Of a DNA stretch of 64,000 bases, positions 56,374 to 64,000 are shown one piece after another. The DNA comes from Streptomyces cellulosae (GTDB lineage Bacteria > Actinomycetota > Actinomycetes > Streptomycetales > Streptomycetaceae). The DNA lies in NCBI RefSeq assembly GCF_000721105.1, contig NZ_JOEV01000010.1:190729-254728 (forward strand), in the 5' to 3' direction. Below the pieces are notes generated by a model. It saw nothing but the letters and a program-made list of their open reading frames with translations. It was not told the DNA's origin and searched no databases. Position numbers and translations under genes: made by a program. The number at the start of each line of letters is the position of its first letter. Within the stretch, counting starts at the first letter, position 1.

Positions 56374-57729
56374 ATGTCTGCCAGCAGAAAGCTCCCTTCC
56401 GTCCGCCGCGTCGCCACCGCGGTGGTGTCCGCCGCCGTCGCGACCACGCTCCTCGCCGCCTGCGGTGGTGGCAGTGGCGGCGGCAGCGGTTCGGGTGCCG
56501 CCGGGAACGGCCCCGTGCACATCAAGGTGTGGGCGTGGTACCCCCAGTTCAAGCAGGTCGTGGCCCAGTTCAACAAGACGCACAAGGACGTCCAGGTCGA
56601 CTGGGTGCAGGCCGGCGTGGGCCAGGACGAGTACACCAAGCTGAAGACGGCGCTCAAGGCCGGGCAGGGCGCACCGGACGTCGTCATGCTGGAGTTCCAG
56701 GAGCTGCCGACCATCCAGCTCACCAAGGGCCTGCTCGACATGAGCAAGTACGGCGCCGACGACGACAAGGGCGACTACGTGGACTGGGCCTGGAAGCAGG
56801 TCTCCGACGGTGACCACGTCTACGCGATCCCGGTCGACGCCGGACCCATGGCGATGCTCTACCGGGCGGACCTCTTCAAGAAGTACGGCCTGAAGATCCC
56901 GACCACCTGGGCGGAGTACAAGGCGGAGGCCGTCAAGCTGCACAAGGCGGACCCGAACGCGTACATGACCGACTTCGGCAGCGACGAGACGGCCGCGGGC
57001 TGGCTCCAGGGCCTGCAGTGGCAGGCCGGCTCCAAGCCGTACGACTACTCGGCGAGCAAGCTGCCGGACATCGGCGTCAAGCTGGACGACGCCGGGGCCA
57101 AGCAGGTGTACGACTACTGGGGCGACCTGGTGAAGAACAAGCTCGTCGACACCGCGTCGTACGCGACCACCGACTTCTACAACGGGCTCAGCAGCGGCAA
57201 GTACGCCACGTACCTCGCTGCCGGCTGGGGCCCCGGCTACCTCTCCAGCGTGGCGAAGAAGACCGCGGGCAAGTGGCGCGCGGCCCCGCTGCCGCAGTGG
57301 ACGGCCGGCGGCAACGCCCAGGGCGACTGGGGCGGTTCGGCCTTCTCGGTGACCAGCAAGACCCAGCACCCGAAGGAGGCCACCGAGGTCGCCCGGGAAC
57401 TGTTCGGCACCTCGCAGGCCGCCTGGAAGATCGGCATCGACCAGGCCTACCTGTTCCCGACGGTCAACTCGGTCCTCAACGGCGCGTACTTCCAGGACAA
57501 GAAGTACGCCTTCTTCGGCGGCCAGCAGGTCAACAAGGTCTTCGTGCCCGCCGCCAACGGCATCGGGACCTTCGACTGGAGCCCGTTCCAGGACTTCGCC
57601 TACAACACCCAGACCACCGAGGTGGGCAAGGCCATCCAGGGCCAGACCCCGTGGTCGTCCGTCGCCGGCAACGTCCAGCAGCAGGTGACCTCCTACGCGT
57701 CCAAGCAGGGCTTCAAGGTCAGCAAGTAG
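56374..57729 (+). CDS. ABC sugar importer, lipoprotein substrate-binding protein
   Basis: ATG 56374 follows CAGGAGAACGCCC; the product has 451 residues. The signal peptide ends TTLLAACGGG (lipobox LAAC), so it is anchored outside the membrane, followed by a Gly/Ser linker. The fold is a cluster B (family 1) solute-binding protein: VHIKVWAWYPQFKQVVAQFNKTHKDVQVDW, APDVVMLEFQELPTIQL, and YAIPVDAGPMAMLYRADLFKKYGLKIPTTWAEY. Aromatic-rich loops (WLQGLQWQAG, WGPGY) suit carbohydrate stacking. The context (arabinofuranosidase, exo-arabinanase, ribulokinase) suggests arabino-oligosaccharides. It is the first gene of the operon. Confidence 0.92.
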   Translation: MSASRKLPSVRRVATAVVSAAVATTLLAACGGGSGGGSGSGAAGNGPVHIKVWAWYPQFKQVVAQFNKTHKDVQVDWVQAGVGQDEYTKLKTALKAGQGAPDVVMLEFQELPTIQLTKGLLDMSKYGADDDKGDYVDWAWKQVSDGDHVYAIPVDAGPMAMLYRADLFKKYGLKIPTTWAEYKAEAVKLHKADPNAYMTDFGSDETAAGWLQGLQWQAGSKPYDYSASKLPDIGVKLDDAGAKQVYDYWGDLVKNKLVDTASYATTDFYNGLSSGKYATYLAAGWGPGYLSSVAKKTAGKWRAAPLPQWTAGGNAQGDWGGSAFSVTSKTQHPKEATEVARELFGTSQAAWKIGIDQAYLFPTVNSVLNGAYFQDKKYAFFGGQQVNKVFVPAANGIGTFDWSPFQDFAYNTQTTEVGKAIQGQTPWSSVAGNVQQQVTSYASKQGFKVSK

Positions 57730-57772
57730 CCCGCCCGCGGTAGCCGCGGCAGTTGCCGCACCCGCTGTACCA

Positions 57773-57814
57773 CCCCCGCCGACGCGATCCACCCGCGCCA
57801 GTCGTCGGCGGGGG
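57773..57814 (+). terminator. Intercistronic hairpin after the binding-protein gene
   Basis: CCCCCGCCGACG (57773–57784) pairs perfectly with CGTCGGCGGGGG (57803–57814). It lies between the binding protein and the first permease and probably stabilises or partly terminates the message, giving more binding protein than permease. Confidence 0.65.
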
Positions 57815-57839
57815 CATCCAGACCCGCTAGGAGATGTCG

Positions 57840-58841
57840 ATGAGCCTGCTCAGGCAGGGATCCGCAGCGGCCGCCGCGGCCGCGCCCCCTGACACACCGG
57901 TCCGCAGGGGCCGGGGCACCGTGACGGCCGGCCGGAGCGCCGGCCCGCGTACCGGACGGCGGTCGTCCCGCACCCGTCACCAGCTGATGGGCCTGTTCCT
58001 GATCACCCCCTTCACCCTGCTGTTCCTCGCCTTTCTGGTGGCCCCGCTCGGCTACGCCTTCTGGTTGAGCCTGCGCACCTCCACCCTGGTCGGCGGCGAC
58101 CACTTCAGCTGGTTCGCCAACTACCAGCAGGCGTTCACCGACCACCAGTTCCTGTCCGGCCTGGCACGGGTGGCGCTCTTCGGCGTCGTACAGATCCCCC
58201 TCATGCTGGGGCTCGCGCTCCTCGGGGCCCTGCTCATCGACGAGGTCGGCAGTCGCCTCGCCAAGGTCTTCCGGATGACCCTGTTCATGCCGTACGCCGT
58301 GCCCGCGGTGATCGGCGCCCTGATGTGGGGCTTCCTGTACAGCCCGACGTTCGGCCCCGTCCAGTCGCTCACCCACGCGTTGGGCCTGGGCTCGGTCGAC
58401 CTGCTCTCCCACAGCCTGATGCTGACCTCGCTGGGCAACATCGTGACCTGGCAGTGGACCGGCTACAACATGATCGTCCTGTACGCGGCCCTGCAGGGCC
58501 TGCCCCGCGAGGTCTACGAGGCGGCGAAGCTCGACGGAGCCGGTCCGGTGCAGACGGCCCTGCGCATCAAGATCCCGATGGTGTCCTCGGCGCTGGTGCT
58601 CACGCTGATGTTCACCATCATCGGCACGCTCCAGTTCTTCACCGAGCCGCGGGTCCTCAGGCCGATCGCGTCCTCGGTGATCACCCCGGACTACACGCCG
58701 AACCTCTACGCCTACAACCTCGCCTTCCAGTACTCCGAGTTCAACTACTCCGCCGCGATCTCCTTCGCCCTGGGCGCGGTGGTCTTCGTCGGCTCCTACC
58801 TGTTCCTGTTCGCCGCGCGTCGAAGGAGCGGACTGAAGTGA
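57840..58841 (+). CDS. ABC sugar importer permease, MalF-like
   Basis: ATG 57840 is spaced correctly from TAGGAG; ATG 57834 overlaps that site. The product is ~333 residues. A ~45-residue basic N-terminus precedes six helices. The EAA loop that docks the ATPase reads EVYEAAKLDGAGPVQTALRIKIPMV. No ATPase gene follows, so it presumably shares the genome-wide MsiK-type ATPase used by most streptomycete sugar importers. Its stop overlaps the next start (GTGA). Confidence 0.92.
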   Translation: MSLLRQGSAAAAAAAPPDTPVRRGRGTVTAGRSAGPRTGRRSSRTRHQLMGLFLITPFTLLFLAFLVAPLGYAFWLSLRTSTLVGGDHFSWFANYQQAFTDHQFLSGLARVALFGVVQIPLMLGLALLGALLIDEVGSRLAKVFRMTLFMPYAVPAVIGALMWGFLYSPTFGPVQSLTHALGLGSVDLLSHSLMLTSLGNIVTWQWTGYNMIVLYAALQGLPREVYEAAKLDGAGPVQTALRIKIPMVSSALVLTLMFTIIGTLQFFTEPRVLRPIASSVITPDYTPNLYAYNLAFQYSEFNYSAAISFALGAVVFVGSYLFLFAARRRSGLK

Positions 58842-59743
58842 CGACCGCCGTAGCCACCCCAGCCGTCCCCGCCACCCACCACGCGCGCCGCAAGGCGCGG
58901 GTCTCCAAGGGACGCGTCACCGTCAACGTGGTGATGGTGGCGATGATCCTCTACTTCCTGATGCCGTTCTGGTGGCTGGTCGTCGCCGCCACCAAGAACA
59001 ACGACGCGCTGTTCTCCACCGCCGCCCTGTGGTTCCACTCGCCGGGTTCCATCGTCGACAACCTCCGGCAGCTGTTCACGTACAACGACGGCGAGTACCT
59101 GCGCTGGATGGGCAACACTGTCGTCTACGCGGGTGTCAGCGGCGTCGGCGCCACCGCGGTGGCCACCTTCGCGGGCTACGCCTTCGCCAAGTACCGCTTC
59201 CCCGGCCGGAACCTGCTCTTCTCCAGCCTGCTCGGCGCCATCATGGTCCCCGCGACCGCGCTGGCCATCCCGACCTATCTGCTGCTGAGCAAGGTGGCCC
59301 TGACGGACACCATGTGGGCGGTCATCCTGCCTTCGCTGCTCAACCCGTTCGGCGTCTACCTGGTGCGGGTGTACGTCCAGGACTCCCTGCCGGACGAACT
59401 GCTGGAGGCGGCCCGCGTCGACGGGGCCGGCGAGCTGCGCGTGCTGTTCAACGTCGCGCTGCCCACGCTGAAGCCCGCACTGGTGACCGTGCTGCTGTTC
59501 TCCATGGTCGGCACCTGGAACAACTTCTTCCTGCCGCTGGTGATGCTCAACAACGACAAGCTGTTCCCGCTCACCGTCGGCCTGCAGTCCTGGTACGCGG
59601 GCGCGATGGTGCAGAGCGGCGCCAACGCGCTGTTCACGCTGGTCGTCGTGGGCTCGCTGGTGGCGATCCTGCCGCTGATCCTCGCCTTCCTCCTCCTTCA
59701 GCGGTACTGGCGCGGCGGTCTGACCGTCGGCAGCCTCAAGTGA
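58838..59743 (+). CDS. ABC sugar importer permease, MalG-like
   Basis: The start is GTG 58838 and the product 301 residues, with six helices starting VNVVMVAMILYFLMPFWWLVVAATK. The EAA loop is DELLEAARVDGAGELRVLFNVALPTLKPAL. It pairs with the preceding permease to form the channel. It ends 130 bp before the GH51 gene; that gap holds only pyrimidine-rich leader sequence. Confidence 0.92.
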   Translation: MTTAVATPAVPATHHARRKARVSKGRVTVNVVMVAMILYFLMPFWWLVVAATKNNDALFSTAALWFHSPGSIVDNLRQLFTYNDGEYLRWMGNTVVYAGVSGVGATAVATFAGYAFAKYRFPGRNLLFSSLLGAIMVPATALAIPTYLLLSKVALTDTMWAVILPSLLNPFGVYLVRVYVQDSLPDELLEAARVDGAGELRVLFNVALPTLKPALVTVLLFSMVGTWNNFFLPLVMLNNDKLFPLTVGLQSWYAGAMVQSGANALFTLVVVGSLVAILPLILAFLLLQRYWRGGLTVGSLK

Positions 59744-59873
59744 CCCGCACGTCTCACGTGGCCTCGCCACGCCCCCACTTATCCCTGCGTGTTCCCCTCC
59801 TCCCGCGTCGGCCGCCGCCGCGCGGCCCTCCCCGCGCGCCTTCTCCCGTCCTCCCGTTCTCCCGGAGCGATTC

Positions 59874-61394
59874 ATGCTGCACGCCTCCCTGACCGTCGAC
59901 CCCGCCTTCCGGGTCGCCGACGTCAGCCCCCGCACCTTCGGCTCGTTCGTCGAGCACATGGGCCGATGCGTCTACACCGGCATCTACGAACCCGGCCACC
60001 CGTACGCCGACGAGGACGGACTGCGCCGCGACGTGCTGGACCTGGTCCGCGAACTGGGCGTGACCACCGTCCGCTACCCCGGCGGCAACTTCGTCTCCGG
60101 CTTCCGCTGGGAGGACAGCGTCGGACCGGTGGCCGAGCGCCCCACCCGTCTCGATCTCGCCTGGCACAGCACCGAGACGAACGCCTTCGGCCTGCACGAG
60201 TTCCACTCCTGGGCCGCCAAGGCCGGCGTCGAGCCGATGATGGCCCTCAACCTCGGCACCCGTGGTGTCCAGGAGGCCCTGGACCTGCTGGAGTACTGCA
60301 ACCACCCCGGCGGGACCGCCTGGTCCGACCAGCGGATCAAGAACGGCGCCCGGGAGCCCTTCGGTATCGGGATGTGGTGCCTGGGCAACGAGATGGACGG
60401 CCCCTGGCAGACCGGCCACAAGACCGCCGCCGAGTACGGCCGCCTGGCCGCCGAGACCGGCCGGGCGATGCGCATGGTCGACCCCGGCCTGGAACTGGTG
60501 GCCTGCGGCAGCTCCAGCTCCTCGATGCCGACCTTCGGCGCCTGGGAGGCCACCGTCCTGGAAGAGGCGTACGACCAGGTCGACTACATCTCCTGCCACG
60601 CCTACTACGAGGAGGTCGACGGCGACCTGGGCAGTTTCCTCGCCTCGGCCGTCGACATGGACCGGTTCGTCGAGTCGGTGGTCGCCACCGCCGACCACAT
60701 CCGCGCCAAGCAGCGCAAGAAGAAGCGGATCAACCTGTCCTTCGACGAGTGGAACGTCTGGTACCAGTCCCGCTTCGAGGCGCAGGACAAGCCCGACGAC
60801 TGGGCCGTCGCCCCGCGCGTCATCGAGGACGAGTACAACGTGGCCGACGCCGTCGTCCTCGGCGGGCTGCTGATCAGTCTGCTGCGCAACAGCGACCGCG
60901 TCACCGCCGCCTGCCTCGCCCAGCTCGTCAACGTCATCGCCCCCATCCGCAGCGAGCCCGGCGGCCCCAGCTGGCGCCAGACCACCTTCCACCCCTTCGC
61001 CCAGGCCGCCCGCCACGCCCGCGGCACCGTCCTCAGGGTGGAACCGGTCGCGCCGGTGTACGACACGGCCCGCTTCGGCGAGGTCCCCGTCGTCGACGCC
61101 GTCGCCACGCACGCCGTAGGGGGAGAGGGGGCCGACGAGCTGACCGTCCTCGCCGTCAACCGGCACCAGGGCGAGTCCGTGGAGCTCGCCCTGGACCTGC
61201 GGGCGTTCCCTGGCTACGCCTTGGTGGAGCACTCGGTGCTCAGCGACCCGGACGTCAGCGCCACCAACACCCAGCAGGCCCCCGACCGGGTCCGCCCACG
61301 CGCGGTCGACACCGCACCGGTCGTCGACGGCCGCCTCGCCGTACACCTTCAGCCCGTCTCCTGGAACGTCATCCGGCTGCGCCGCGCCGGCTGA
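59874..61394 (+). CDS. abfA: GH51 alpha-L-arabinofuranosidase
   Basis: The product has 506 residues and no signal peptide, so it is intracellular. The (beta/alpha)8 barrel opens RTFGSFVEHMGRCVYTGIYEPGHP, followed by TTVRYPGGNFVSGFRWED. The acid/base Glu173 lies in MWCLGNEMDGPWQ and the nucleophile Glu292 in LSFDEWNVWYQS. The C-terminal beta-sandwich includes DELTVLAVNRHQGESVELALDLRAF. It cuts terminal arabinofuranose from imported arabino-oligosaccharides, feeding the ribulokinase route encoded downstream. Confidence 0.95.
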   Translation: MLHASLTVDPAFRVADVSPRTFGSFVEHMGRCVYTGIYEPGHPYADEDGLRRDVLDLVRELGVTTVRYPGGNFVSGFRWEDSVGPVAERPTRLDLAWHSTETNAFGLHEFHSWAAKAGVEPMMALNLGTRGVQEALDLLEYCNHPGGTAWSDQRIKNGAREPFGIGMWCLGNEMDGPWQTGHKTAAEYGRLAAETGRAMRMVDPGLELVACGSSSSSMPTFGAWEATVLEEAYDQVDYISCHAYYEEVDGDLGSFLASAVDMDRFVESVVATADHIRAKQRKKKRINLSFDEWNVWYQSRFEAQDKPDDWAVAPRVIEDEYNVADAVVLGGLLISLLRNSDRVTAACLAQLVNVIAPIRSEPGGPSWRQTTFHPFAQAARHARGTVLRVEPVAPVYDTARFGEVPVVDAVATHAVGGEGADELTVLAVNRHQGESVELALDLRAFPGYALVEHSVLSDPDVSATNTQQAPDRVRPRAVDTAPVVDGRLAVHLQPVSWNVIRLRRAG

Positions 61395-61517
61395 CCCCCC
61401 ATGACACCGCCTCTCCCGGGCCGGGCCGTACCGGGAGCGGCGGTCCCCAAGGCACCACCCAGACCAACCGAGGCACACCCACGCATCACCTCCCCCTGAC
61501 AGCTATGGGAGCCGCAC

Positions 61518-63566
61518 ATGTCCACCACCACGCAGCACGCCAGACTCCGCGCCGTTCCCCGCACCTATGCAGTGACGTTTCTTCTCGCCCTTCTCGCGGC
61601 AGCCGTCGCCCTCGTCCTTCCCGCCTCGGGACAGGCGAACGCGGTCGCCCGCGCCTCCCGGACGATGTACACGCCCCCGTCGGGCGCCCCGTCCCCGGGC
61701 TCGCTCTACCCGAGGGCGGTACGCCTGCAGCGCAGCGGTTCGTTCAACGGCACCCTGCTCGCCACCTTCGAGCAGTACAGCTCGGGCACCCCCGTCTTCC
61801 CGGTCTACCGCAGCACCGACAACGGCGGCAGCTGGACCCAGATCTCCAGCATCAGCGACACCCACAACGGCTTCGGCAACCGCTACCAGCCGTTCCTGTA
61901 CGAACTGCCCACCGCCATCGGCAACTTCCCGGCCGGCACGATCCTCGCCGCCGGCAACTCCATCCCGAACGACCTGTCGTCGACCGAACTCGACCTGTAC
62001 GCCAGCACCGACCACGGCACCACCTGGTCGTACGTCAGCTCCATCGCCAAGGGCGGCAAGGCCGACCCCAGCAACGGCCAGACCCCGGTGTGGGAGCCGT
62101 TCCTGATGGTCTCCGGCAACAAGCTGATCGTCTACTACTCCGACCAGCGCGACCCCAACAACGGCCAGAAGATCGTCCACCAGGTCTCCACGGATGGTCT
62201 GACCTGGGGCTCCGTGGTCAATGACGTGGCCACCTCGACGTACGGCGACCGTCCCGGCATGCCGGTGATCGCCAAGCTCCCCAACGGCACGTACGTGATG
62301 ACGTACGAGTTCTGGGGCGCCCCCGAGGGCGGCTTCGCCGTCTACTACAAGATGTCCTCCGACCCGGAGGCGTTCGGTTCCGCCACCGGCATCCCGCTCA
62401 AGGCGACCGACGGCACCCAGCCCAAGAGCTCCCCGTACATCACCTGGCTGCCGACCGGCGGGGCCAACGGCACCCTCGTGGTCAGTGCCAACAGCACCGA
62501 CGACCTGTTCCTGAACACGCAGAACGGCGCCGCGAACACCTGGACGCGCATCGCCTCCACCGTCCCCGGCGGATACAGCCGCGGCCTGCTCCCGCTGGCG
62601 GACGGCCACAGCCTGCTGGTCCTCAGCGGCGGCCACCTCACCGACACCGGCCTCAACCCGGTCACGTACGGCACCATCGACCTGGGCGGCGGCATCTCCG
62701 ACGGCGCCACGTACACCGCGTCGAACGCCAACAGCCACCTGATGCTCACCATCGCGGGCGGCTCCACCACCAACGGCGTGGGCGCGACCCAGCAGAACGC
62801 CGACAACGCGAGCGACCAGAAGTGGAGGTTCGTCCAGCAGACGTCCGGCTACTTCAAGATCTTCAATGTGGCCAGCGGCAAGGTCCTGGGCGTGCAGAAC
62901 CAGTCCACCGCCAACGGCGCCAAGGTCCTCCAGTGGGACGACAACGGCACCCTCGACCACGAGTGGGCCGTCGCCCCCGACCCGGCGGGCGGCTTCACCG
63001 CGGTCAACCGGATCAGCGGCAAGTACCTGGAGATCCCCAGCGCCTCCACCACGGTGGGCACCGCGGCCGGACAGTGGGACGCCACCGGCTGCGCCTGCCA
63101 GCGGTGGAACCTCACCCAGACCGCCCTGCCGGACCTGTCCACCGGGCAGTACGTCCTGGTCAACAAGAACAGCGGCCGGTACCTGGAGATCCCCGGTGCC
63201 TCCACCACCGTGGGCAAGCAGGCGGGCCAGTGGCAGAACACCGCCAACGCCTGCCAGTGGTGGACGTTCCAGTCGCAGAGCGGCGGCTCGTGGACGGTGA
63301 AGAACGTCAACAGCGGTCTCAACCTCGACATCAGCAACGGCTCGACTTCGTCCGGCGCGGCCGTCGTCCAGAACACGGCCTCCACCGCGAACTCCCAGAA
63401 GTGGACGCTGACGGACGCGGGCGGCGGCTACTACAAGCTCGTCGACACCGGCAGCGGTCTGGTGGCGGACGTCGCCTCGGCCTCCACCGCCAACGGAGCG
63501 CTGGTCGTTCAGTCGGCGGACAACGGTGCCGATGACGAACTCTGGCAGGTGGTCCGGGTCAACTGA
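61518..63566 (+). CDS. Secreted GH93-like exo-arabinanase with ricin-type lectin domains
   Basis: ATG 61518 follows GGGAG; the product has 682 residues. The signal peptide is [27 protein letters not shown]. Residues ~50–390 form a six-bladed propeller with BNR/Asp-box motifs ([25 protein letters not shown]) and YPRAVRLQ...[10 protein letters not shown], the pattern of GH93 exo-arabinanases (sialidase-like fold). Residues ~400–682 carry two ricin B-like beta-trefoils with QxW repeats (SDQKWRF, DHEWAV, CQRWNL, CQWWTF, SQKWTL). It would release arabinobiose from arabinan outside the cell for the importer. A sialidase is the alternative by fold, but context favours arabinan. Confidence 0.82.
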   Translation: MSTTTQHARLRAVPRTYAVTFLLALLAAAVALVLPASGQANAVARASRTMYTPPSGAPSPGSLYPRAVRLQRSGSFNGTLLATFEQYSSGTPVFPVYRSTDNGGSWTQISSISDTHNGFGNRYQPFLYELPTAIGNFPAGTILAAGNSIPNDLSSTELDLYASTDHGTTWSYVSSIAKGGKADPSNGQTPVWEPFLMVSGNKLIVYYSDQRDPNNGQKIVHQVSTDGLTWGSVVNDVATSTYGDRPGMPVIAKLPNGTYVMTYEFWGAPEGGFAVYYKMSSDPEAFGSATGIPLKATDGTQPKSSPYITWLPTGGANGTLVVSANSTDDLFLNTQNGAANTWTRIASTVPGGYSRGLLPLADGHSLLVLSGGHLTDTGLNPVTYGTIDLGGGISDGATYTASNANSHLMLTIAGGSTTNGVGATQQNADNASDQKWRFVQQTSGYFKIFNVASGKVLGVQNQSTANGAKVLQWDDNGTLDHEWAVAPDPAGGFTAVNRISGKYLEIPSASTTVGTAAGQWDATGCACQRWNLTQTALPDLSTGQYVLVNKNSGRYLEIPGASTTVGKQAGQWQNTANACQWWTFQSQSGGSWTVKNVNSGLNLDISNGSTSSGAAVVQNTASTANSQKWTLTDAGGGYYKLVDTGSGLVADVASASTANGALVVQSADNGADDELWQVVRVN

Positions 63567-63667
63567 CCCACCCCCGCCCCGACCACCCCCTGACGCCGCG
63601 GGCCCGGGCCGCCTCCCCGGGCCCGCCGGCACAGCCCTGTCCACAGACCCACAGAAAGACACCGACC

Positions 63668-64000
63668 GTGACGGAAACACAGGACCAACGGAAGAAGGCC
63701 GAAACGTACGTCGTCGGCGTCGACTTCGGCACCCTTTCGGGCCGGGCCGTGGTGGTCCGCGTGCGGGACGGCGCGGAACTGGCGGCGGCGGAGCACGCGT
63801 ACACGCACGCGGTCCTCGACCGCGAGCTCCCGGGCGGTACCCGGCTGCCGCCCGACTGGGCCCTGCAGGTGCCGTCGGACTACATCGATGTGCTGCGCAC
63901 CGCCGTGCCCGAGGCCCTGGCCCTGTCCGGGGTTCGTGCGGAGCACGTCGTCGGCATCGGCACGGACTTCACCGCGTGCACGGTCCTGCCGACTCTCCAC
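63668..64000 (+). CDS. araB: L-ribulokinase, N-terminal part (runs off the window)
   Basis: The frame is open from GTG 63668 to the window end (111 codons). After a charged leader, [23 protein letters not shown] is the FGGY-kinase phosphate-1 motif in the exact form of ribulokinases (DFGT-LSGRA). [25 protein letters not shown] and [17 protein letters not shown] follow. It phosphorylates L-ribulose in arabinose catabolism; the epimerase and isomerase genes would be expected downstream, outside this window. Confidence 0.92.
   Translation, partial: MTETQDQRKKAETYVVGVDFGTLSGRAVVVRVRDGAELAAAEHAYTHAVLDRELPGGTRLPPDWALQVPSDYIDVLRTAVPEALALSGVRAEHVVGIGTDFTACTVLPTLH

Noticed and set aside
63601..63623. 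Terminator between the GH93-like gene and araB
   Set aside because: GGCCCGGG/CCCGGGCC gives only 8 bp in very GC-rich DNA, too common to call.

Overview
The window is chromosomal DNA of a Streptomyces or very close relative. Evidence is the very high GC content with strong third-position GC, frequent GTG/TTG starts, GTGA/ATGA translational coupling, and a run of genes that matches the conserved bldG–hppA–topA neighbourhood of streptomycetes. No single species can be named from the sequence alone.

Region 1 (1–28.9 kb) is conserved core. It opens with the end of a polysaccharide deacetylase-like gene, a CooC/MinD-type P-loop ATPase, a Fic-fold protein whose catalytic motif is degenerate, and a HAD hydrolase. 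Next is a Tad/Flp pilus-type secretion locus (ssd, tadA, tadB, tadC, a DUF4244 small pilin and two TadE-like proteins) that ends tail to tail with a DUF1998-type DEAD/DEAH helicase. After it come bldG (anti-anti-sigma) with a partner anti-sigma kinase, the proton-pumping pyrophosphatase hppA, a lipoprotein, a methyltransferase, topA, a membrane/dTMP-kinase/coiled-coil fusion, holB, a secreted tripeptidyl-aminopeptidase-like hydrolase, and tRNA-Thr(CGT).

Region 2 (28.9–47.4 kb) is accessory. Directly downstream of tRNA-Thr lies a broken tyrosine integrase, followed by decayed genes and an ImmA/IrrE-type metallopeptidase whose second codon is TTA (bldA-dependent). An XRE regulator is transcribed away from a C7-cyclitol cluster. 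The cluster holds a sedoheptulose-7-phosphate cyclase (2-epi-5-epi-valiolone synthase-like), SDR, HAD phosphatase, ROK kinase, two MDR dehydrogenases, a TIM-barrel epimerase and an MFS exporter, mostly with 4-bp start/stop overlaps. A second block adds an alpha/beta hydrolase, two paralogous membrane O-acyltransferases and another MFS exporter. A MAB_1171c-type membrane protein closes the far side. No aminotransferase or glycosyltransferase is visible, so I infer a carbasugar or cyclohexenone that may be acylated, rather than an aminocyclitol. Beyond it are a frameshifted FadR-type regulator and a lectin-domain fragment beside a hexanucleotide repeat.

Region 3 (47.8–64 kb) is extracellular degradation and sugar uptake. 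A sedolisin (S53) protease and an N-acetylmuramoyl-L-alanine amidase diverge from a shared 0.5-kb region and both end in three tandem copies of the same kind of LDTR/MDTR surface repeat. A LacI-type repressor follows, divergent from an ABC sugar importer (binding protein and two permeases, no ATPase), a GH51 arabinofuranosidase, a GH93-like exo-arabinanase with ricin-type lectin domains, and the start of L-ribulokinase. Together these form an arabinan/arabinose utilisation operon, with a pair of palindromic operators in front of it.
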